64,000 nt of DNA. Origin: Megaleporinus macrocephalus. Taxonomy: Eukaryota; Chordata; Actinopteri; Characiformes; Anostomidae. The notes under the pieces were generated by a model. The model was not told the origin of the DNA. It ran no database searches and saw only the letters and a list, made by a program, of their open reading frames with translations. The DNA is taken from contig CM038705.1 in the NCBI GenBank assembly GCA_021613375.1, forward strand, positions 8,534,595-8,598,594. Direction: 5' to 3'. Every line of letters starts with the position of its first letter. Position 1 is the first letter of the stretch. Shown one piece after another: positions 54,188 to 64,000 of this stretch. The position numbers and the translations under genes are program-made.

Positions 54188-54445
54188 TAGGAGTGTAAGA
54201 AAATATCAAATATCACGATATTATGTTTGGTGATATTGTAACGATTCTCAAACACAGTATCGATACACAGATTCCTGGCAGACATGAATCATTGTGTGTT
54301 GTGTTTAAACCTCTGACCACCAGATGGCAGTGTTGTAATCCATTTTCAGCTCCACTCCAACATTAACAGCAGCACAAGGGCGCAGTGCTATTGTAAGCAT
54401 TGATAAACCTGTTCATATAGTGGTGTGTTTTAATAGTAGGATTTG
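54188..54445 (-). mobile_element. MITE family H, inverted copy
   Basis: The reverse complement of the family at 15861-16256: TAGGAGTGTAAGAAAATATC, CTCTGACCACCAGATGGCAG and TGTTCATATAGTGGTGTGTT. It ends next to an (AT)n run, with the terminal ~130 bp lost as in the 17349 copy. Confidence 0.8.
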
Positions 54446-54446
54446 A

Positions 54447-54451
<5 letters not shown>

Positions 54452-54482
<31 letters not shown>
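54452..54482. repeat. (AT)n microsatellite
   Basis: About 15 TA/AT dinucleotides bordering MITE H, with a second AT-rich stretch up to about 54508. Confidence 0.9.
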
Positions 54483-54484
<2 letters not shown>

Positions 54485-54519
54485 GTGTTTTTATATATAT
54501 TATATACCTACTGTGTATC

Positions 54520-55055
54520 AGAGAACATCCAAAAATGCATTTTCTGACACCTTTGATGTAATATGCATCCTCCGGATCATTCTGGTCCACCCAAAGCATT
54601 TGGAAATGGGATAACTAATAGTAATAGGATAGCAGAGGTTTAGTAGCAAAGTATGCATCCTACAGATCACTGAGGTCTATCTAAAGCATCAGAACATGTT
54701 TTAACTTATGATTTTATATGCATGCTCCAGATCATTTAGGTCCACCCAAAGCATCTCGATATGTGATAAGTGTGGTAAGAATGTAGTATGATGATTAAAG
54801 CTCAGTAATAATAATAATAATAGTAAAGAATTATAGTAATGGAGTTACTAATAGATCAAGTCCTTGGTTCAGTATGATGCAGAACACACATCCTTCAGAT
54901 CACTCGGGTCCGTCTAAAGCATCAGGAAATGAGATGTCCACTTCTGTGCGCTAGTCATGTAATGGGATAATGGACTAGAAGCCTTTGGTTAAATAGGATG
55001 CATAGTATGCATTCTCAAGATCACTCGGGTCCACCCAAAGTGTCCGAAAATTGGA
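54520..55055. repeat. diverged tandem repeat, about 60-130 bp spacing
   Basis: The phrase AGATCACT(C/G)(G/A)GGTC...CTAAAGCATC recurs at about 54574, 54662, 54728, 54896 and 55018, usually preceded by a TATGCATCCT-like word and followed by GGGATAAT-like text. Spacing is irregular, so this is an old, eroded tandem array. Confidence 0.7.
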
Positions 55056-55580
55056 TAATGGATTGGGTTTTCTGGGTCTCTGGGCTCTTTTGATCGGATC
55101 CTTCCTAGCTTTGATGTGAGGCCAAGAGAGCCAATTCGGCTGGCTTTAGCATGACGACTGAGCCGCGTCCCTGCTTGCGCAATCACCACCTGGGTTATCA
55201 GAGGTAGCCCATTTATCCGGCTCTCCCGTTTGGTGGACATGTCAGGGGCTTATTGGCTGGACCATGGCTGTGTTGGCTGCTGTGGTGGGCAGCACGGCGG
55301 CTTAGCGCTGAATGGCGAGGTCAGGGGGGATGCGGCAGCCTGGCTTTGGTTGATGAGGTCAGGGGGATTACATGGCAGAAGCAGGTGGGACAAGTTAACC
55401 TGGGTGAGTGAGCGAATGAGTGAGCCCAGTTGGCTTAATGAAGATTGGCTGGTGGCCTACACACCCTGGCTAAGCATTTCGAGTCTGACGCCGGCTTTGG
55501 CTAGGCCGGGTGGGCTAGGGGTCTCGCCTCTCTCACATTCAATCTGGCTTTTCCTCTCCCTGATAAAACTGTCATAAAGA
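55056..55580. other. TGGCT-rich segment, no gene seen
   Basis: About ten TGGCT/TTGGC words occur between 55130 and 55550 (e.g. TTATTGGCTGGACCATGGCT and GATTGGCTGGTGGCC). The 115-codon plus frame (55230-55577) is tryptophan/glycine-rich because of these words, and no domain is recognised. Confidence 0.4.
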
Positions 55581-56999
55581 GTGCCCGGACAATATCAGCT
55601 ATACCTGAGGCCTGAACGGTGGGTCCTGAATGCCTTCCTTTTCCAGGATTTCTCAAAACCTCTCAGAATTATGTGCTTAACTTCCAAATGCTCCCTTGAG
55701 CGGTGACCAAAGTGCCTGTCTGGGCCTGCCCCGCCTGCCTGTAAACAGAAAGAGAATAGTAACTGAAGCCAACTGACCACTCTTAAAAGCACTCCCTCCC
55801 AGGTTGAGAGGTACCGAGTGCCACCATTTGAACATGAAAAACCTCTTTCGGCTCCCAGGTGGCCTCTTTGGCGTGGCTGGAAGTCGGGAGCATATTCAAA
55901 CCGCTCTTCAATCCGCAGAGCACTCTCCGGGTGAGAACATGCCTGTGGAGTTTTTTTTTTGAAAGCCACTTGAGAAAGACTAGCTTGCGCAGACCAGTTT
56001 GAACAGGGAGATGTACTTCAGCAGATGTAGGAACTCTTAATATTGTCCTTCTCAAGATGAGTTCAGAACTTAAAACTTTTTGCCAAAGAAGAATTTGACC
56101 CACCCGTGCAGTAAAACACCTTCATACACACACTAGTGTGACGGCATGTTGTTGTTTTTTCTATGTGACACTGTGCAGGTCCATGATTGACCACAACACA
56201 ATGTATTTCTTATACTGTACATCTGTATTCATCCTCTGAAACATCTAAGCTCCTGTGTCTTTAAGTCTCGCCTCTAATTCGGTCAGCTCGCCCACTCTGC
56301 TGTGAGTGGTCCACCACCACAGCAGCATTCTGCTAGAAGTTCTGCCAGCAGTTGGTTAGATCCACCTACACAAGAACGTTTCGGGGTGGTCAGTTTTATT
56401 ATTTTTTTAGCTATCTTTGTACGTTATGGAAGAGACATGCCAAGCTTGCTGGTAGATGGGTCATAAGGACTGTGTTATGAGATGATGTCATCTTGTAACA
56501 GAGAAAAGGGCTAGACTTTGAAGGCGTTTCAGACAGCTGGGAAATGTTGTTTTTGGGCTTTTAAACTTTGCACACACTTGGGTCGCTTGAGATATAAAAT
56601 ATTCGTGAAAGACGTTCAGGGTTCTCGCCTTTGCCCTGACCTGGAAGAACTCCTACCCAGGCACTCTCCACTACATGTAAATTTAGCAGCAGCTTTGTTA
56701 GGTTCTATAAAATCTCTGTGGGACGTAGGGGACAGGTGCCTTTTGTTTGTCCACCCTTTCCCCCGGGTTGTTGTAGGGAATTAGGGGTAGTTTTGTGTAT
56801 TTTTGATTACAGGTTTAGTTCGTTTTCTTTTCTTTAGTTGTTTTGTTTGTTATTTTGGTGTTTGCCCGTCCCTGAAGCCACTGTCCCATCTTGTTACTCA
56901 TTTGTTAAAAATGAACTTGCAGCTTTCTGGTTTTGAACAGTGTCCAGTGTCTGGTCTGGCTGAGGTTAGAGGAGAGAACCCACTCTCTAGGTGCGTCTG
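55581..56999. other. no supported gene; short SINE fragment near 56098-56150
   Basis: CCGTGCAGTAAAACACCTTC with ACACACACTAGTGTG is a minus-sense scrap of the SINE at 3545-3830. Minus frames of 124 and 106 codons (55595-56103) and plus frames (56518-57000) show no recognisable motif, and some overlap one another in different frames. Unique host sequence is likely. Confidence 0.4.
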
Positions 57000-57600
57000 A
57001 AATCGTCTACTAGTCAGTAGGTACTGGATTAGATTCAGTACGTACTGCTGGAGTCGTAGACTAGTAGGTAATTTCAGTAGGTGAGTTTTAGTAGCTACAC
57101 AATCTCAGACGTACTACGTCCACCATATTGCAAGCGTCCTGTGACGCAAGACGTCAGACCACCACCGTAAAAGTCCTGCTGTTCATTTAAAAGCTCGTTT
57201 ACTGACAGATTTAGATCTTTTAGTGACTCTGATCTGTGTTTTTGTCTGATTATGTATCAGACGGTGTGGAGTTGTAGATCAGAGAAGATGAAACGGGAGG
57301 AATGTAATCATTGTTTACCTCAGCAGTAGCGCTAACTTCTGTAGCGGCAGTTCACTAGCAGTAGCTACGTACACACAGCCGACATACCTCTAACTCGATA
57401 CCTACTGAGTATTCAGATATACTAGCCGCGCTCGCCTACTGATTTCACTACTGAGTATTCAGACATACTAGCCGCGCTCGCCTACTGATTTCACTACTGA
57501 GTATTCAGACATACTAGCCGCGCTCGCCTACTGATTTCACTACTGAGTATTCAGACATACTAACTGATCTAGCCACGCACTGCCTACTAAAGATTGAATA
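57000..57600. mobile_element. transposon-like repeat with an internal 46-bp tandem
   Basis: The left edge, GTGCGTCTGAAATCGTCTAC, followed by ACTAGTCAGTAGGTACTGG and its near-inverse, looks like a DNA transposon terminus. At 57401-57557 the 46-bp unit TACTGAGTATTCAGACATAC + TAGCCGCGCTCGCCTACTGA + TTTCAC repeats about 3.4 times. The repeated text is itself the complementary terminus-like sequence, so the tandem may have grown from the element's right end. Confidence 0.65.
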
Positions 57601-58054
57601 AGTTTCACATAACACTGACAAAAATTCTATTTGAGCTAATAAGAAAACGCAGCACAACTCAGTTTTGCACATTATTCATTTCCAATGAAGTTTTGTGATG
57701 AAAGGTCAGTTCCCTAGAACGGATCGAGTGTAGGCGAGGTCATGTTTTAAAAACACTAAGCAGCAAGTTCATCAGCTTTAGCTGCTTTATTGTTGCCGAG
57801 CCTCTATTTGTCTCTCCGCATTGCTGTTCCCGAGTAGCTCAAGTTTATTATTGTAGCTTAAAGCAACATATTCTCCCACTTACTGAATTCATCTTGGTGG
57901 TGAATTAAAGAAAAAGCCTGAATAAATGAGTGGAGGAACATGAGGAGCACAGACGCTTCCAGGCAAGTGTACTGCAAGATACAATTAAGTAATTAAAATC
58001 CTACCGTGCTCTATGGCAGGTAAATGTAAGCAGACCTCGATTTTGGATCAACAG
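57601..58054. other. low-repeat stretch, possible regulatory island
   Basis: Complex mixed sequence without repeats, e.g. TCATCAGCTTTAGCTGCTTT and CCACTTACTGAATTCATCTT. No coding signal. It could be host conserved DNA, or simply unique sequence. Confidence 0.35.
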
Positions 58055-58340
58055 GGAAAGATCTAAGTGACCTTGAAAGCGGGTTCATTACGAATGGAAG
58101 GAGCTTCAGTCAGAAAGACTGCTGTACTCACTAGCATTTCAATAGGATCGGTGACTGAAGTGACATCTGCTTTTAGATCTATTGGAAAGACATTAGTAAA
58201 TAGCTTTGAAAGTTGCACTCTAAAGCACTCTGCATTAGTGGGGCATGTTAGGAAATCCGAGGAACAAGAGTTAGAATGTCTATGCAGGATGTGATCAGAC
58301 AGCGCCACAGCCCAGAAACCCACAAAAACATAGACAAATA
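58055..58340 (+). pseudogene. Tc1-type transposase remnant, N-terminal helix-turn-helix
   Basis: The frame starting with GTG at 58067 contains GASVRKTAVLTSISIGSV followed by TEVTSAF and GKT. This aligns with the G-A-S-V-x-K-T-A-x-L-x-x-V-S-x-x-x-V-x-x-V-x-S-A-Y segment of the DNA-binding domain of fish Tc1 transposases. An upstream L-S-D-x-E-x-G part appears in another frame, so a frameshift separates them. The coding sequence breaks after about 75 codons and is shorter than normal before the catalytic segment that begins at about 58348. Confidence 0.8.
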
Positions 58341-59800
58341 TATGTTCAAACCACGCTGGAAACTAGAAAAGTGGTGGGAGGATAAGTCGTCCACCATGTT
58401 CTTTACAAACGTACACCAGTACCTTTCTGGTAGGGGCCGTGGTTGGAACTTTGCTGCCATGGTTTGAGTCCACTAGTCCCCTTATAAGGAAAACAAGATC
58501 TGGGGTTTCCACCACCACCATCATCAGCACCAGCATACCTCCACTTCTTTTCCATAGACTTCTAGACACTGTGCCTGTACTATAACACTAATATATGTCA
58601 CTCATCCATATATCCTTAGTAACTTCAGCTATGCTACAAAAGGTAGAACCACAGTGGAAACTCGAAAAGTCTTAGGAAGATGAGTCGTCCACCATGTTCT
58701 TTACAACCGTACACCAGTTACCTGTCTGGAAGGGGCTGGTTATTCTTATGCTGTTGGTGGAACTTTGCTGCCATGGTTTGAGTCCACAAGTCCCCTTATA
58801 AGGAAAACAAGGTCTAGGGTCTCCACCACCACCATCATCAGCACCAGTGCTGTTTCATACACTTCTCTGCCTGTACTATGACATTAATATACATCACTCA
58901 TCCATATATCCTTAGTATCTTCAGCTATGCTGCCTTAGGTAGAACCACAGTGGAAACTAGAAAAGTGTTGGGAGGATGAGTTGTCCACCATGTTTTTTAC
59001 AAACGTACACCAGTACCTTTCTGGTAGGGGCCGTAGTTGGAAATTTGCTGCCATGGTTTGAGTCCACTAGTCCCCTTATAAGGAAAACAAGGTCTAGGGT
59101 CTCCACCACCACCATCAGCAGCACCAACATTCCTCCAGCGCTGTTCCAAACACTTCTCTGCCTGTACTATGGCACTAATATACATCACTCATCCATATAG
59201 CCTTAGTATTTTCAGCTATGCTACCTTAGGTAGAACCACAGTGGAAACTAAAAAAGTTATTTGAGGATGAGTCGTCCACTATGTTCTTTATAAACGGAAA
59301 CCAGTACCTGTCTGGAAGGGGCTGGTTGTTCTTATGCCTTGGTTGGAAGGTCTGAAGTCTCCACCACCATCATCAGCACCAACATTCCTCCAGTGCTTTT
59401 CCATAGACTTCCAGACACAATGCCTGTACTTTGGCACTAATATATGTCACTCATCCATAGATCCTTAGTATCTTTAGCTATGCTACCATATGTACAACCA
59501 CAGTGGAAACTCGAAAAGTGTTGGGAGGATGAGTCGTCCACCATGTTCTTTACAACCGTACACCAGTTATCTGTCTGGAAGGGGCTGGTTATTCTTATGC
59601 CGTGGTTGCTGAACTTTGCTGCCACTATCCCCAAGGTCTGAAGTCTCCACCATCACCATCAGCACCAACATTGCTCCAGTGCTTTTCCATAGACTTCCAG
59701 ACACTGTGCCTGTACTATGACACTAATATACATCACTCATCCATATATCCTTAGTATCTTCAGCTATTCTACCATATCTAGAACCACAGTGTCAACATCA
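58340..59800 (+). repeat. tandem array of a Tc1 transposase catalytic fragment, five units
   Basis: Units of about 260-297 bp. The landmark GTCGTCCACCATGTTCTTTA lies near 58386, 58683, 58979, 59271 and 59533, and a sixth start is near 59781. In several units the plus strand reads W-E-D-E-S-S-T-M-F-F-T-x-V-H-Q, corresponding to W-S-D-E-S-S-F-x-L-F-P-T of Tc1 transposases around the second catalytic aspartate. The rest of the unit (ATAAGGAAAACAAG, CTCCACCACCACCATCAT, CACTCATCCATATATCC) is not clearly transposase. No unit is a working gene. Confidence 0.85.
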
Positions 59801-59869
59801 AAACAGCTGAAGCCAGTAAACTTTTGCCTTATCCTTAAAATACCACTGTAGCATACCAAAAGATACTTA

Positions 59870-60330
59870 ACTACAAACCCAATTCCAAATGTTGGGGCAA
59901 GGTATCTAGCAAATGGAAACGGAGAGCATTGCTGATTAGTAAATTAAAATTCCAAAAATTAGTTGGGGCAGTTGTGGTCTGAAGGTTAGGGATGAAGGTT
60001 GACAAAAACAAACTCATAAACAGAAAAACAAACTAACTAACAAACTCTGCACTTGGGTCCACCCACTCACCTCGTGACAATTATTATTTTAGAATTACTG
60101 TTATTCTGTTGTAGTAGAACTGAACACTGAAAATGAACATAACAGATCCCCGTTTTTGAGGATGAGCAAAGATTTAAGGTATTTTACCCTCTACGATGGA
60201 GAATATCATCAAGAGTCCAGAAATGAAAAGAAACCTCTTTGTATGAACAACAAAGCCGAAAATTACAACAACCTTTTGGCAAAGACTTCGGAAAACCCTT
60301 GTTTGTGGCCGCATCCAAAATTATTATTAG
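59870..60330. mobile_element. second degraded Tc1/mariner-type element (tentative)
   Basis: CTACAAACCCAATTCCAAAT followed by GTTGGGGCAAGG resembles the terminal sequence seen at 34113. GAATATCATCAAGAGTCCAG and AAGCCGAAAATTACAAC further right resemble an internal transposase-region phrase of the same family from memory. Divergence is high and no frame is kept. Confidence 0.5.
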
Positions 60331-61440
60331 TATTTAACCTCCTGCCCCAGATATCGAACGGTCTGTAATTGTGGAGCTACAGTGCTGATAAAAGAGTAGA
60401 ACAATGAGAGTAGAAGCAGAAAGGTGTTCCTCATAAAGTGCTGGGTGAGGCTATATTACTTTGGAAGGACAGATGTTATAGAGTCTTAGGAGCAAAGACT
60501 CCAATTAGAGCCAATTGGGGTTTCCGGGGGAAAACCTCTGGGTCAGGCGGGATCCTTTCCCAGAACCACAGTGGCATTAAACGCTTCTCTAACCCTGTGG
60601 CCCGAAATGGCAAGTTGTCGTCTTTTTCATCAAAAGTGGGAAAATTTTTATATTATATTTTCATCATAACACAGTGACACGGCTTGCTCAAGGGTGCGCT
60701 GACGGACGGGCGTGCTGGTGCGGGGATATTAGAATCGGCAGTGTCTGACATTTAATCATATTTCTTCAGTTCGCCGCTGAGGGTTCGGAACCTGCAGTCT
60801 CGCAGCTATTGATGTCGAGCGCTTTGCTGCCGTACTCCTGCAACATTTGCCACAGTTTCCCGAACGATCCCTCAAACGTTGTAATCAGTGCGGCTCGGTA
60901 GGCCTGCGCGAGGCCTGGAGTTGATGACACATTTCACTCTCTGCTGAAGCTGCGAGGCTAATGTTGCTCACAATTAATAGAGGCCTTTAGCCGTTTGTTA
61001 GCGTCGCGCAGGCCTAAATGGTCGCAGGCTGGTTTCACGGCACGTCAGATTGCTCAGTGAAGTCTTGCGCGTGGGGTTTCTGATGCTGCGTGACTGTTAC
61101 CTATAATTATGTTGCAAACAGTCCGTTGTGGTAGCTGACGCTGTGTCACACGTTTAGGCGGAGGAGAAAGACGGCACGTTTCATCAGGAACCAATTAATG
61201 GGACTCCTGCTGGTCTTCCAACCATTCGGAGTAATTAAGTGCTTAGGGTGGAAGCAAAGTCAGTCAGAGTGGTTTGGTGTAAAATGCTGTATTTTAGAGA
61301 AACGTACTGAGTCAGAACCGTTCACAGTGGTGGCGAATGGAACCAGACGTCTGTAGAGATTTAAAGGTTCCACATTATGCCTTTGTTTGGCATTTTGAAT
61401 GGTTTTTTGATGTTCTGTGTAGAAGGTTTGTGACTTTTGA
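60331..61440. other. unique sequence; possible regulatory island 60675-61250
   Basis: A GGTGTTCCTCATAAAGTGCT word at 60422 resembles the end of a common fish palindromic element. 60675-61250 is complex, GC-balanced sequence without repeats, e.g. TAATTAAGTGCTTAGGGTGG and CACAATTAATAGAGGCC, and could be a conserved element. A 79-codon frame (60438-60677) is not recognisable. No gene is supported. Confidence 0.4.
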
Positions 61441-64000
61441 GTATGGTGGTGTAGTAGTTAGTACGGTGGTGTAGTGGTTAGTACGGTGGTGTAGTGGTTA
61501 GTACGGTGGTGTAGTGGTTAGTACGGTGGTGTAGTGGTTAGTATGGTGGTGTAGTGGTTAGTATGGTGGTGTAGTAGTTAGTATGGTGGTGTAGTGGTTA
61601 GTATGGTGGTGTAGTGGTTAGTATGGTGGTGTAGTGGTCAGTAAGGTGGTGTAGTGGTCAGTAAGGTGGTGTAGTGGTTAGTACGGTGGTGTAGTGTGTA
61701 GTATGGTGGTGAAGTGGTCAGTATGGTGGTGTAGTGGTAAGTACGGTGGTGTAGTGGTTAGTATGGTGGTGTAGTGGTTAGTACGGTGGTGTAGTGGTTA
61801 GTATGGTGGTGTAGTGGTTAGTATGGTGGTGTAGTAGTTAGTAAGGTGGTGTAGTGGTTAGTACGGTGGTGTAGTGGTTAGTATGGTGGTGTAGTGGTTA
61901 GTACGGTGGTGTAGTGGTTAGTACGGTGGTGTAGTGGTTAGTACGGTGGTGTAGTGGTTAGTACGGTGGTGAAGTGGTTAGTATGGTGGTGTAGTGGTTA
62001 GTACGGTGGTGTAGTGGTTAGTACGGTGGTGTAGTGGTTAGTATGGTGGTGTAGTGGTTAGTATGGTGGTGTAGTGGTTAGTATGGTGGTGTAGTGGTTA
62101 GTACGGTGGTGTAGTGGTTAGTATGGTGGTGTAGTGGTTAGTACGGTGGTGTAGTGGTCAGTACGGTGGTGAAGTGGTCAGTATGGTGGTGTAGTGGTTA
62201 GTACGGTGGTGTAGTGGTTAGTATGGTGGTGTAGTGGTTAGTACGGTGGTGTAGTGGTTAGTATGGTGGTGTAGTGGTTAGTACGGTGGTGTAGTGGTTA
62301 GTATGGTGGTGTAGTGGTTAGTACGGTGGTGTAGTAGTTAGTATGGTGGTGTAGTGGTTAGTATGGTGGTGTAGTGGTTAGTATGGTGGTGTAGTGGTTA
62401 GTACGGTGGTGTAGAGGTTAGTACGGTGGTGTAGTGGTCAGTACGGTGGTGTAGTGGTTAGTATGGTGGTGTAGTGGTTAGTACGGTGGTGTAGTGGTTA
62501 GTATGGTGGTGTAGTGGTTAGTATGGTGGTGTAGTGGTTAGTACGGTGGTGTAGTAGTTAGTATGGTGGTGTAGTGGTTAGTATGGTGGTGTAGTGGTTA
62601 GTATGGTGGTGTAGTGGTTAGTATGGTGGTGAAGTGGTCAGTATGGTGGTGTAGTGGTTAGTACGGTGGTGTAGTGGTTAGTATGGTGGTGTAGTGGTTA
62701 GTAAGGTGGTGTAGTGGTTAGTATGGTGGTGTAGTGGTTAGTACGGTGGTGTAGTGGTTAGTATGGTGGTGTAGTGGTTAGTACGGTGGTGTAGTGGTTA
62801 GTACGGTGGTGTAGTAGTTAGTATGGTGGTGTAGTGGTTAGTATGGTGGTGTAGTGGTTAGTACGGTGGTGTAGTGGTTAGTACGGTGGTGTAGAGGTTA
62901 GTACGGTGGTGTAGTGGTCAGTACGGTGGTGTAGTGGTCAGTACGGTGGTGTAGTGGTTAGTATGGTGGTGTAGTGGTCAGTATGGTGGTGTAGTGGTTA
63001 GTACGGTGGTGTAGTGGTTAGTACGGTGGTGTAGAGGTTAGTACGGTGGTGTAGTGGTTAGTATGGTGGTGTAGTGGTTAGTATGGTGGTGTAGTGGTCA
63101 GTACGGTGGTGTAGTGGTTAGTATGGTGGTGTAGTGGTTAGTACGGTGGTGTAGTGGTTAGTACGGTGGTGTAGTGGTTAGTACGGTGGTGTAGCGGTTA
63201 GTATAGTGGTGTAGCGGTTAGTACGGTGGTGTAGCGGTTAGTACGGTGGTGTAGCGGTTAGTAAGGTGGTGTAGAGGTTAGTACGGTGGTGTAGCGGTTA
63301 GTAAAGTGGTGTAGTGGTTAGTACGGTGGTGTAGTGGTTAGTACGGTGGTGTAGTGGTTAGTATGGTGGTGTAGTGGTTAGTAAGGTGGTGTAGTGGTTA
63401 GTACGGTGGTGTAGTGGTTAGTACGGTGGTGTAGTGGTTAGTATGGTGGTGTAGTGGTTAGTAAGGTGGTGTAGTGATTAGTAAGGTGGTGTAGTGGTCA
63501 GTATGGTGGTGTAGTGGTTAGTATGGTGGTGTAGTGGTTAGTATGGTGGTGTAGTGTTAGTATGGTGGTGTAGTGGTTAGTATGGTGGTGTAGTGGTTAG
63601 TACGGTGGTGTAGTGGTTAGTAAGGTGGTGTAGTGGTTAGTACGGTGGTGTAGTGGTTAGTACGGTGGTGTAGTGGTTAGTACGGTGGTGTAGAGGTTAG
63701 TACGGTGGTGTAGTGGTTAGTACGGTGGTGTAGTGGTTAGTACGGTGGTGTAGTGGTTAGCATGGTGGTGTAGTGGTTAGTACGGTGGTGTAGAGGTTAG
63801 TACGGTGGTGTAGAGGTTAGTACGGTGGTGTAGTGGTTAGTATGGTGGTGTAGTGGTTAGTATAGTGGTGTAGAGGTTAGTACGGTGGTGTAGTGGTTAG
63901 TACGGTGGTGTAGTGGTTAGTACGGTGGTGTAGTGGTCAGTACGGTGGTGTAGTGGTTAGCATGGTGGTGTAGTGGTTAGTATGGTGGTGTAGTGGTTAG
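61441..64000. repeat. 20-bp minisatellite with A-box-like units, runs off the window
   Basis: About 128 units of GTAYGGTGGTGTAGTGGTTA, most differing only at the fourth base (C, T or A) and at a few G/A/C sites. The 20-base register is kept for about 2.1 kb, until a single missing base near 63555 shifts it. Every normal unit contains TGGTGTAGTGG, which fits the pol III A-box consensus T-R-G-Y-N-N-A-R-N-N-G. The unit looks like the head of a tRNA-derived fish SINE. No B box and no coding frame are present. Confidence 0.97.

Noticed and set aside
55595..56103. 124- and 106-codon minus frames as exons
   Set aside because: They overlap in different frames, and no domain or splice context is visible.
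61441..64000. Tandem tRNA gene cluster
   Set aside because: Units are only 20 bp, with an A-box-like word but no B box, anticodon arm or acceptor stem.

Overview
This window looks like nuclear DNA from a teleost fish, most likely an otophysan (characin or catfish type). The evidence is the repeat content. It holds fish-type tRNA-derived SINEs, Tc1/mariner and hAT remnants with target-site duplications, palindromic short elements, and very long mini- and microsatellites. No operons, bacterial genes or viral genes are visible. The organism call rests on remembered fish repeat families and was not checked by a search.

I could not support any host protein-coding gene, exon chain, rRNA or tRNA gene. 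The long open frames are by-products of tandem repeats. Some repeat units are a multiple of three bases (36 or 48 bp). Others are one-sided CT/GA tracts that avoid stop codons. The only coding sequence I recognise is broken transposase: a Tc1-type helix-turn-helix and catalytic fragment (58.05-59.8 kb), a minus-strand Tc1/mariner-superfamily transposase remnant (34.1-35.0 kb), and a vestigial BED zinc finger inside a hAT element (36.03-36.15 kb). The window is therefore best read as an intergenic block or a large intron.

Layout: 0-4.5 kb, dispersed transposon copies and one SINE. 4.7-7.1 kb, a 24/25-bp minisatellite. 8.6-9.6 kb, ATAAT arrays alternating with copies of a short TIR element (called family C below). 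10.45-12.6 kb, a 10-bp array without visible length slippage. 12.8-15.1 kb, polypyrimidine. 15.7-19.5 kb, dispersed elements, one containing a 36-bp array. 20.5-22.7 kb, a GAACTGAATT-rich satellite of about 165-178 bp. 23.2-28.5 kb, a 2.4/2.9-kb tandem duplication holding 70-bp arrays. 28.7-30.5 kb, polypurine. 31.7-33.9 kb, a 48-bp array. 34.1-36.5 kb, Tc1/mariner, SINE and hAT remnants. 37.7-38.5 kb, CT-rich. 38.9-42.1 kb, duplicated 19-bp arrays. 42.4-46.9 kb, a nest of hairpin elements, a Tc1 MITE and a hAT MITE. 47.3-50.5 kb, dispersed copies and a 415-bp tandem repeat. 50.5-57.6 kb, SINEs, palindromic elements and short tandems. 58-59.8 kb, a tandem array built from a transposase fragment. 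61.4-64 kb, a 20-bp array running off the end of the window.

The unifying observation is that several satellites appear to have been seeded by pieces of transposons: a Tc1-type terminal repeat (4.7 kb), an inverted-repeat element (18.5 kb), a transposase catalytic segment (58.3 kb), and a tRNA-SINE head with a pol III A-box-like motif (61.4 kb). A few less repetitive, GC-mixed islands (20.1-20.5, 28.5-28.7, 40.0-40.3, 52.9-53.5, 57.7-58.0 and 60.7-61.2 kb) are the only places where host regulatory function might be looked for. Conservation could not be tested here.
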